A stretch of 64,000 nt of DNA, from the NCBI RefSeq assembly GCF_003171655.1, contig NZ_QFZL01000004.1, forward strand, positions 1 through 64,000. Direction: 5' to 3'. Source of the DNA: Stakelama portus. Its GTDB lineage: Bacteria > Pseudomonadota > Alphaproteobacteria > Sphingomonadales > Sphingomonadaceae. The position numbers and the translations under genes are program-made. Below, piece by piece: positions 37,520-44,400 of the stretch. Every line of letters begins with the position of its first letter. Position 1 is the stretch's first letter. The notes under the pieces were generated by a model that saw nothing but the letters and a program-made list of their open reading frames with translations, ran no database searches and was not told the origin of the DNA.

Positions 37520-38335
37520 TCAGGTCTTGCGGCGAAGCCGCTGGAACCGCGCCACGCCGCGCCGGACGAGCGCGCGCGGCGCGAAACGGACGACAAGCGG
37601 CGCCAGCCGGTTGGCGGCGCCGGGAATACAGATCGCCTTGTCGCGATCCCAGGCGCGCAACCCCGCCGCCACGACATCCGCCGCGCTTCCCGCCGCCGCC
37701 TGAAATGCCTTGCTGTCGGACAGGCCCGATACCGTTGCGAATTCGGTTCGGGTGGCGCCGGGGCATAGCGCGACGATGCGCACTCCCTTGCCGCGCACCT
37801 CCTCGCGCAATGCTTCGGTCAGGCTGAGGACGAACGCCTTGCTGGCATAATAGGCGGCCATCCACGGTCCGGGCACGAACCCCGCGACCGATGCGACATT
37901 GATGATGCCGCCACCGCGCATCTGCACCATGCCGGGGAGCAATGCGCGGCACAGTTCGGCAACGGCGCGGCAATTGAGGTCGATCATCTGACGGATCGCA
38001 TCGGGGGACTGGTCGATAAAGGCACCGTGCAGGCCGAAACCGGCATTGTTGATCAGCAATTCGACCGAAAGCCGGTGCCGCCCGATATCGGCGATCAGCG
38101 TGGCGACGCCATCGGGTGCTGACAGGTCGCGGGGCAGTACCGTCACCGCGACTCCATGCGCGTCGCGCAGGCGCGTTGCCAGCGCCTCCAGCCGTTCGCC
38201 CCGCCGCGCGGTAAGGATCAGGTCATGCCCGCGCGCGGCAAGCGCTTCGGCGAAACAGATGCCCAGGCCCGCCGATGCCCCGGTGACCAATGCCGTGCCG
38301 CGCCGTTCCCCGCTGCGCATTGCCTTTTCCGCCAT
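37520..38335 (-). CDS. Short-chain dehydrogenase/reductase
   Basis: A 271-residue classical SDR. The cofactor loop TGASAGLGICFAEALAARG is at about residues 19-36, the NNAG motif appears as LLINNAGFGLHGAF, and the catalytic Ser, Tyr and Lys are in NVASVAG and PWMAAYYASKAFV (YxxxK). The start may be the ATG at 38335 or the one at 38320, which has GGAAAAGG upstream. It is the last gene of a leftward group that begins with the 49-residue peptide gene near 41009, 31 bases after the winged-helix gene. Substrate unknown. Confidence 0.9.
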   Translation of the reverse strand: MAEKAMRSGERRGTALVTGASAGLGICFAEALAARGHDLILTARRGERLEALATRLRDAHGVAVTVLPRDLSAPDGVATLIADIGRHRLSVELLINNAGFGLHGAFIDQSPDAIRQMIDLNCRAVAELCRALLPGMVQMRGGGIINVASVAGFVPGPWMAAYYASKAFVLSLTEALREEVRGKGVRIVALCPGATRTEFATVSGLSDSKAFQAAAGSAADVVAAGLRAWDRDKAICIPGAANRLAPLVVRFAPRALVRRGVARFQRLRRKT

Positions 38336-38366
38336 GGAGAGATGCTAGACGCAGGATGCAGGCGCT

Positions 38367-39026
38367 TCAACGGTCTGGCGCGACGAGCCGATATCCCTGT
38401 CCTTTTTCGGTGCGCAGCATCGCCGTTGCGAAATCCCGGTCCAGTTTGGCGCGCAGTCGCGAGATATGGACTTCGATCACATTCGTGCCGGGATCGAAGT
38501 TCAGTCCCCAGATCGCGCGGTGCAATTCGTTGCGACCGACGCATGCGCCGGGGCGCTGCGCGAGATAGAGGAGCAGCGCGAATTCGCGTGGCAGCAGCGC
38601 CAGCGACCGCCCCTCCCGCGTGGCGCGCCGGTGGAGCGTGTCGATCCGCAACGCGCCCAGCTTGATCGGCTGTGCGCCCTGGCTGCGCAGCCGCGCGGCC
38701 ACCCGCGCTGCGATTTCGCCCGGGCAGGCGGGCAGCGCCAGCGCATCGTCTGCGCCGCCGTCGATGGCCTGCACGATATGCCGGCTGCTTCCCCCCGAAA
38801 GCAGCAGCATCAACGGCCCGCCCCAGCCATGGCCGCGGATGCGCGCGACGCATTCGCGCGGATCGCCTTCGCCCACGTCCCATCCCAGGATCGCCGCGCG
38901 TGCCGGCGCCGCGTCGAGATGGCGGTGCAATGCCCCGTCGCGCACCGTGACCAGTCGTAACCCGCGTGCGGCGATCGCCTCGGCAAGGCCGATGACGTCA
39001 CAGGCAAGGGACAAGATCGCAGTCAC
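38367..39026 (-). CDS. Winged-helix (OmpR/PhoB-type) regulator with a degenerate receiver domain
   Basis: A 219-residue protein. The C-terminal half (about 120-217) is a typical OmpR-type DNA-binding domain: LLPREFALLLYLAQRPGACV, then NVIEVHISRLRAKLDRDF and RTEKGQGYRL. The N-terminal half has receiver-like size and the ADDALALPACPGEIAARVAA ending, but the phospho-acceptor aspartate is replaced (AAILGWDV where ILDL is usual), the early acidic pair is missing, and the conserved lysine is absent. It is probably regulated without phosphorylation. No histidine kinase is adjacent. It sits 9 bases after the cupin-like gene, so it may regulate this cluster. Confidence 0.85.
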   Translation of the reverse strand: MTAILSLACDVIGLAEAIAARGLRLVTVRDGALHRHLDAAPARAAILGWDVGEGDPRECVARIRGHGWGGPLMLLLSGGSSRHIVQAIDGGADDALALPACPGEIAARVAARLRSQGAQPIKLGALRIDTLHRRATREGRSLALLPREFALLLYLAQRPGACVGRNELHRAIWGLNFDPGTNVIEVHISRLRAKLDRDFATAMLRTEKGQGYRLVAPDR

Positions 39027-39035
39027 CGGAAGAGA

Positions 39036-39989
39036 CTAGCGATCGGTTGCCGCCATGATGGTGCCAATCATCTCCGTTTCGGATTCGGTTGCGCTCCGGA
39101 CCAGCAGCGCGTCGATCCGCAGCCGCGCGCTCCCGGCGACAAAGGCGTCGGCGGCCATGGCGGCGGTTTCCAGTATCGCGAGCGCCGCCTGCCGGTCGGG
39201 CGCTGCCGATGCCAGCGCGGTCCATGCCGTCGCGCGCATTCGTCGGCTGGGGTGATGGCGCGCGAAATGCTCGGCCAGATCCTGTCCGTTGCCGAAATGC
39301 ACTGCGAGGCTCAGCAAGGCTTCGGACGCGGCGCAGCTGAGACCGGCTTCGATCACGCCCCGCGCAATGTCGAAACGATATTGATCGATCCATGGCTGGG
39401 CGGGATCGATGCCGAGGATGTTGAGAGATACCGAAAACCGATCCGCCGGAATCTGGACATGTACATCGCGGCCGCTGCGATAGAGCATCAGCTTTTCTGG
39501 GGACAGGCGCGCGCGTTCGACAAAGCGTAGACCCGCTGCTTCCCCGGGCACCCCGGTCACCGCCGCATGGTCATATTCATAATAGTCGCTCCAGTAACCC
39601 GGCCCGAAATAGCCATAGGTCAGGAACGAGAAATTATGATCGTGCGGCATGTCATAGAAAAACGCAGCAGTGCCGCTTGTCCGCACCACCGGATCGTCGC
39701 GTGCCGGCCAGAAATTGGCGCGGATCAGATAGCGCCCGTCGGGAGGGTGCAGCAGGAAAACCTGGGGGCCATATCCGGCGGTCCGGCTTTGTCCGGCGCA
39801 GCGGTCCTTCAGTTCCGCAATTGCAAGATCGGCAAGGAAATCGGCGTTGCGCCCCAGCCGCGCGAGCAGCGGCCCGAGCGACGCGAAACTATCCTCGTCG
39901 CGGACATCGAACGGGCTGGCGTCGAGCGCCTCGACCAGCTGGTCGAGCGAGAGCGGGCCGCCTGTGCCCGCATCGATCAGGCGCGGCAT
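39036..39989 (-). CDS. Unrecognised cupin-like protein with HEAT-like C-terminal helices
   Basis: A 317-residue protein starting MPRLIDAGTGGPLSLDQLVE at 39989, overlapping the end of the upstream gene by 13 bases. The middle contains HDHNFSFLTYGYFGPGYWSD followed by YYEYD and, 50 or so residues later, DVHVQIPADRFSVSLNI. The spacing HxH, Glu, then His is that of a cupin metal site, so an iron- or other metal-dependent enzyme is possible. The last 110 residues are Ala/Leu-rich helices resembling HEAT repeats (HHPSRRMRATAWTALASAAP). I cannot name the family. It lies between the broken HEAT-repeat gene and the winged-helix gene. Confidence 0.7.
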   Translation of the reverse strand: MPRLIDAGTGGPLSLDQLVEALDASPFDVRDEDSFASLGPLLARLGRNADFLADLAIAELKDRCAGQSRTAGYGPQVFLLHPPDGRYLIRANFWPARDDPVVRTSGTAAFFYDMPHDHNFSFLTYGYFGPGYWSDYYEYDHAAVTGVPGEAAGLRFVERARLSPEKLMLYRSGRDVHVQIPADRFSVSLNILGIDPAQPWIDQYRFDIARGVIEAGLSCAASEALLSLAVHFGNGQDLAEHFARHHPSRRMRATAWTALASAAPDRQAALAILETAAMAADAFVAGSARLRIDALLVRSATESETEMIGTIMAATDR

Positions 39990-40856
39990 GGCGTGGCGCC
40001 TGCCGTTTCGGGAGGGCGGATTCGAGCCACGGTCTGCAGCGCCGCCCGGCGCACATCGGGATGCGGATCGTCGCGCGCCATTTCGCGCAGGCGCGGCAAG
40101 GCGGCGTGGGCGTCGACGCGCAGCCACGCATGCATCGCCGACCAGCGGGTGTGGAACGCCGGGTCGCGCGTCGCTGCTGGCGATGGTAGATAGATGACCG
40201 TCGGCAATGCGATATTCGCGTATCAGCGGATCGGCATCGGTCCGCACCGTAAAGCCCAGCGTGACCACATCGGATTGCGCGCCGGCGAGCAACTGTCCTT
40301 CGACGCGTCCGTCGATCCGCACCACGGCGCCGTCGCACGGCGCCAGTTCCGGCTGGATCAGCGCCGGCGCGGCGTTGTTTGCGGAAAATTGGGTGGTCAG
40401 GGGATCGGTGCGCCAGCGACGGATCCGGACCCCGCCCGAGCGAATATAGCGCGTAACGCCGATCCGGCCGGGAACCACGACGGTCGGGGTGGGGGGCAGC
40501 GCCGCCAGAGCCGCAGCATCGACGACCGATCCGGTCAGCGTCGCGACGGGCGAGTCAAACAGGATCGCGCTGATGCGCAGCCTGTCGCGGCTGACCCGGA
40601 ACGGGGGATCGAAAAACGGGTCGCCCGCCAATCCCGCAACAAGCGGACCGAGCAGCGCATCGACCCAGGGACGGTCGGAAAGCAGTGCCTCCGCCGCATC
40701 CGCCACTGCATCATGTCCCTGCGGTGCCGCTGCCGTCAGCGCGGCCGCGATCGCGCGATAGCCATCGGATTCATACCATTTCTGCGCGATCGCCCGGGAC
40801 GGCGCCCCGGACGCGACTATCGCGGCGCGCATCCTTCTGGAAACGCTGCCCGGCAT
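39977..40856 (-). pseudogene. HEAT-repeat-like protein gene broken by a 4-bp duplication
   Basis: From the ATG at 40856 the frame reads MPGSVSRRMRAAIVASGAPS and on to TDADPLIREYRIADGHL near 40190. It then continues sensibly only in another frame: PSPAATRDPAFHTRWSAMHA, then WLRVDAHAALPRLREMARDD and PHPDVRRAALQTVARI, a HEAT repeat, ending at 39977. At the junction the plus strand has TAGATAGAT (40187-40195). Removing one 4-base unit restores a single frame through IADGHLPSPAATRD, giving a protein of about 291 residues. So a recent tetranucleotide duplication has split the gene. The first 220 residues match no family I recognise. It starts 3 bases after the small peptide gene's stop. Confidence 0.7.
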
Positions 40857-40859
40857 GCG

Positions 40860-41009
40860 TCAGTGGATGCCGAAAGTCACATTCGCGATGGCGACGATGA
40901 TTTCGAATATATCGTCCGGGCCGATTTCATCGGCGCGCAGGCTGCCGCGCATTGCCACCGGCGTGGCGAGTTCGGCAATATCCGCCGGGTCCAGCTTCCA
41001 TTCCGCCAT
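40860..41009 (-). CDS. 49-residue acidic peptide, possible precursor peptide
   Basis: A short gene starting MAEWKLDPADIAELATPVAM at 41009 and ending DDIFEIIVAIANVTFGIH. GGGAGG lies 6 bases before the ATG and the stop is 3 bases before the next gene, which argues for real translation. The N-terminal 35 residues are acidic and helix-prone; the last 14 are hydrophobic, with no cysteine and no signal peptide. The layout (short peptide, then proteins with HEAT and cupin-like domains, then regulator and SDR) resembles a ribosomally made, modified peptide cluster, but no known modification enzyme is present. This is an inference; it may equally be a small regulatory subunit. Confidence 0.55.
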   Translation of the reverse strand: MAEWKLDPADIAELATPVAMRGSLRADEIGPDDIFEIIVAIANVTFGIH

Positions 41010-41142
41010 ATCGGCCTCCCTTGGGAATGTCGTCCTTTCGGACGCTAGGCCGGTTCGACGGGGCTGCTTAGTTAAATCCCTGTAATCTTGCGGTTTGCCG
41101 GCGGGATTTGCGCACCGGGATGCGCCGCGCTACGGCCAGGCA

Positions 41143-41589
41143 ATGTCGGGTGGTTCGAAAACGGAAATCATGACCTTCGATCTGCAGGCGCTGGTCGCGC
41201 GCATGGAGGGACATGGCCGTCTGCTCGGCCTGCAATATCGCGCGCATGGCGACGATTGGGCGGAACTCGCGATTCCGTACGACCCGCGCCAGATCGGCCA
41301 GGTCGACAGCGGCGTGCTGGCGTCGGGACCGATACTGACGATAATGGATGTGGCGACCAGCGCGGCGGTGTGGCTGAAACGCGGTGCGTTCCTGCCGCAT
41401 GCGACGCTCGACATGCGGGTTGACTATCTGCGGCCCGCGACGCCGGGGAAAACCGTAATCGGGCGCGGCGAATGCTATCGCCTGACTCGCAGTATCGGCT
41501 TTGTGCGGGGCCAGGCGCATGACGGCGATCCGGACGATCCGATTGCGCATGTCGCGGGAACATTCATGACGACGGCGGATATTTCGTGA
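41143..41589 (+). CDS. PaaI-type hotdog thioesterase (first of pair)
   Basis: A 148-residue protein. The start is the ATG at 41143 (MSGGSKTEIMTFDLQALVAR), with 41170 as an alternative after ACGGAAA. The hotdog core is seen in IGQVDSGVLASGPILTIMDV followed by LDMRVDYLRPATPGKTVIGR. It would hydrolyse an acyl-CoA; the substrate is unknown. It is divergent from the 49-residue peptide gene with 133 bases between, and overlaps the second thioesterase gene. Confidence 0.85.
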   Translation: MSGGSKTEIMTFDLQALVARMEGHGRLLGLQYRAHGDDWAELAIPYDPRQIGQVDSGVLASGPILTIMDVATSAAVWLKRGAFLPHATLDMRVDYLRPATPGKTVIGRGECYRLTRSIGFVRGQAHDGDPDDPIAHVAGTFMTTADIS

Positions 41590-41963
41590 TCGATATTCCC
41601 TATGCACGGCTGCTCGGTCTCGACATCGAGCATGGCGAAGGCGCGCCGGTGCTGGTGATGCCGTTCGATACGGGCAAGCTGGGCAGGCCCGGTTTCCTGC
41701 ATGGCGGCGCGATCGGCGGATTGCTGGAGATGGCGGCGGTCGCGGCCTTGCTCCAGCAGCTCGACGACGCGAGTGCGCAGTGGAAGCCGATCAACGTCAC
41801 CGTCGATTATATGCGCGGCGGCCGCGAATTGCCGACGCGTGCGCGCGGGCGCGTCACTCGGCTGGGTAGCCGGATCGCCAATGTCGAAGCGATTGCGTGG
41901 CAGGAATCGCCGGAAAAGCCGATCGCCGCGGCGCGGATGAACATCATGATCAAACGGAAATAG
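41586..41963 (+). CDS. PaaI-type hotdog thioesterase (second of pair)
   Basis: A 125-residue protein with a GTG start overlapping the previous stop as GTGA (MIDIPYARLLGLDIEHGEGA). The family motif GRPGFLHGGAIGGLLEMAAV contains the HGG segment that usually positions the thioester, and NVTVDYMRGGRELPTRARGR is the matching strand. The pair of consecutive small hotdog proteins could form a heteromer, since the first copy lacks the HGG motif (it reads DSGVLASG at the same place). Confidence 0.87.
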   Translation: MIDIPYARLLGLDIEHGEGAPVLVMPFDTGKLGRPGFLHGGAIGGLLEMAAVAALLQQLDDASAQWKPINVTVDYMRGGRELPTRARGRVTRLGSRIANVEAIAWQESPEKPIAAARMNIMIKRK

Positions 41964-41977
41964 GGCTCCGGGGGTTC

Positions 41978-42007
41978 GGCCGCGCCATCCCTGATGGCGG
42001 CGCGGCC
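41978..42007. terminator. Hairpin between convergent thioesterase and pbpC genes
   Basis: GGCCGCGCCATC pairs with GATGGC and GCGGCC across a 3-base bulge and a short loop. It lies between two convergent stops. No T-run, so confidence is limited. Confidence 0.45.
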
Positions 42008-42129
42008 GGTGCCCCTTGGCACCAGTCCCGAAAGGGGTAGGACCAACCGAAGAAACGCGTGGTGCGTCGATTGGTTCGATGGTCGCGGCGACAAAATTGG
42101 CCTTTGCCCTGGCGGCGCTGTTGCGCCGG

Positions 42130-44400
42130 TCAGCGGACCGTAAACAGCACCTGATCGACCACATTTCCTCCCAGATCGATCAGCCGCAGCCGGTGTCGGC
42201 CCGGCGGCGCGAGGATCAGGGGCCTGGCATCGGCTGCGCCCAGGTCGCGGCGGTCGAGTTCGAGCCGGTGGCCGGTCACTTCGCCCGACACCGATATTGC
42301 CAGCCGCTGCCGGTCGAGGGGAATATCGGGATCGAGTGCATAGACGCTGCCCGACACCGGATTGACGATGCGCGGGCGGCGCGATTCGGCGGGCGCGATG
42401 GCGACGGTGTCGAAACCGGTCCCGGTCAGGAAATATTCGGTGCGCGCCTGTTCGATATGGTCGGGAAAGGAGACATGGCGCGATTCGACGCCGCTCGGCC
42501 GTTCGGGCCGATGCCCCGGATGCCCGTCATGAATGGCCAGCATCACGTCGCGCCATACCGGTGCCGCGCCGCTGGTGCCCGATACGGCGCGCATCGGATC
42601 GCCTTCCAGATTTCCGACCCATACGCCGACCGTGTAGCGATCGGAAAAGCCGATGCACCAATTGTCGCGCATCGCCTTTGACGTGCCGGTCTTCGCCGCT
42701 GCCCAAAAGGGTAGCCGCAGTGCTGAATCGAGCCCGAACGTAACCGCCCGCGCATTGGGATCGGACAGCATGTCGCCGACGATCCAGGCCGCCTGCGGGC
42801 TCGTGATCCGGCGCAATGCAGCTTTTGGATCGGTTTCGGTCAGCCGTAACCGGCTCCAGCGCCCGCCGAGCGCCAGACTGCGGAACGCGGCGACCTGTTC
42901 CATCAGCGTGACTTCGGCGGATCCCAGCGCAAGCGAGAAGCCGTAATATTGCCCGTCCTCGGTCAGCCCGCGATAGCCGGTATCCCATAGCCGGTCGCGA
43001 AACGCATCGACGCCGGTCAGCAGCAGGGTGCGGACGGCGGGCACGTTCAGCGACCCGGCCAGCGCCGACCGCGCCGTCACCGGCCCCTTGAACGCACGGT
43101 CGTAATTTTGCGGCACATAGAGGCCCGAGGCCGTGTCGAGCTGCACCGGCGAATCATCGAGGATCGACGCGGCGGTGAGATAGCCCTTCTCGATCGCCAT
43201 CGCATAGAGGAACGGCTTGAGCGTCGACCCTGCCTGGCGATAGCTGGACGCGCCATCGACGGCAGGCGCCGTCGAAGCGCCGCCGACCCCGCCGACATAG
43301 GCGAGCACGTCGCCGGTTCGATTGTCGACGACGATCACCGCACCGTCGCGCGCGCGGGTGCCGCCCAGCCCCTGAAGCTGGCGTTTGAGCGCCGTGATCG
43401 CAATTTCCTGAAATTGCTTGTCGAGTGTCGTCGTCACGCGCTGGCCGGGTTCGCGCAGCAGTTTGTTGGCAAGATGCGGGGCAAGGCCGGGATCGAGCTG
43501 CAGGCTGCGCGCCGGACCGATCATCGATGCCGCCGCGCCGGCGAAACGCGAGCAATCGCTTTCACCCGACAGCGCACAGGCGCGTGCGGCAATCGCCGGG
43601 GCGTCGGCCCCCGGATCGGGCAGCAGCGCGGCGAGCAACAGCGCATCGTCGCGGCTCAGCGTCGCCGGGGTCTTGCCGAACAGGCCGAGCGCGGCGGCGC
43701 CGATTCCCTGCGCCTCGCCGCGAAACCCGGCAAGGTTCAGATAGGCTTCGAGGATCTGGTCCTTGGTCCAGCTGCCGTCGAGTGCCATCCCTGCGCGCAT
43801 CTGGCGCAGCTTGTCGCGGATGCCTCGCGATCCCGGCGCGGCGAGGTCGGGCGCGAGATAGGCCGCGACCTGCATCGAAATGGTGCTTGCGCCGCGTGCG
43901 CGTTTGCCCTCCCACCGGTCGCGAACGGCACCCGCAACCGCGATCCAGTCCACGCCGCCATGCGATTCGAACCGCTTGTCCTCGGCATGCATCAGCACGT
44001 CGCGCGCCGCCGGAGAGATTTTGTCGAGCGGCGTCCAGGCGAGCCGGCGCGCCTGAAAATTGATGCGCGAACTGTCGAGCAATTCGCCGTTGCGATCATA
44101 GAGCCAGCTTTCCGATGGCGCCCAATGGTCGCGCACCGCGGCATAGCCGGGCAGGGCGGGCGGCAACGTCGACCAATAGGCAGTGGCAAAGCCGGCAATC
44201 AGGATCAGCGCGACCGTCAGCGTCACGCGCGGCGGAGTGGCGATTCCGCGCCATCCGCGCGCGCGCCATTCGTCGCGGCGCGCATCGACAAATGCCCAGG
44301 CGCGCGCTTCGCTGCGCAAAGCGAGCACGACCGTTCGTCGGCGCAACCGCCGCAGCCTTCGCCGCAGGGCGGCGACATGCTGACGGCGGGCATCGGTCAT
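42130..44400 (-). CDS. pbpC: Penicillin-binding protein 1C
   Basis: A 756-residue bifunctional murein synthase. After a basic N-terminus and one anchor (VTLTVALILIAGFATAYW) comes the GT51 transglycosylase with the catalytic glutamate in HAEDKRFESHGGVD and RGASTISMQVA. The transpeptidase has S392 and K395 in GSTLKPF, and KTGTS further on. The last 90 residues match the PBP1C C-terminal domain. The ATG overlaps the macroglobulin stop as ATGA. The pairing with alpha-2-macroglobulin is conserved in many Gram-negatives and is thought to repair the wall where the trap protein has acted. Confidence 0.96.
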   Translation of the reverse strand: MTDARRQHVAALRRRLRRLRRRTVVLALRSEARAWAFVDARRDEWRARGWRGIATPPRVTLTVALILIAGFATAYWSTLPPALPGYAAVRDHWAPSESWLYDRNGELLDSSRINFQARRLAWTPLDKISPAARDVLMHAEDKRFESHGGVDWIAVAGAVRDRWEGKRARGASTISMQVAAYLAPDLAAPGSRGIRDKLRQMRAGMALDGSWTKDQILEAYLNLAGFRGEAQGIGAAALGLFGKTPATLSRDDALLLAALLPDPGADAPAIAARACALSGESDCSRFAGAAASMIGPARSLQLDPGLAPHLANKLLREPGQRVTTTLDKQFQEIAITALKRQLQGLGGTRARDGAVIVVDNRTGDVLAYVGGVGGASTAPAVDGASSYRQAGSTLKPFLYAMAIEKGYLTAASILDDSPVQLDTASGLYVPQNYDRAFKGPVTARSALAGSLNVPAVRTLLLTGVDAFRDRLWDTGYRGLTEDGQYYGFSLALGSAEVTLMEQVAAFRSLALGGRWSRLRLTETDPKAALRRITSPQAAWIVGDMLSDPNARAVTFGLDSALRLPFWAAAKTGTSKAMRDNWCIGFSDRYTVGVWVGNLEGDPMRAVSGTSGAAPVWRDVMLAIHDGHPGHRPERPSGVESRHVSFPDHIEQARTEYFLTGTGFDTVAIAPAESRRPRIVNPVSGSVYALDPDIPLDRQRLAISVSGEVTGHRLELDRRDLGAADARPLILAPPGRHRLRLIDLGGNVVDQVLFTVR

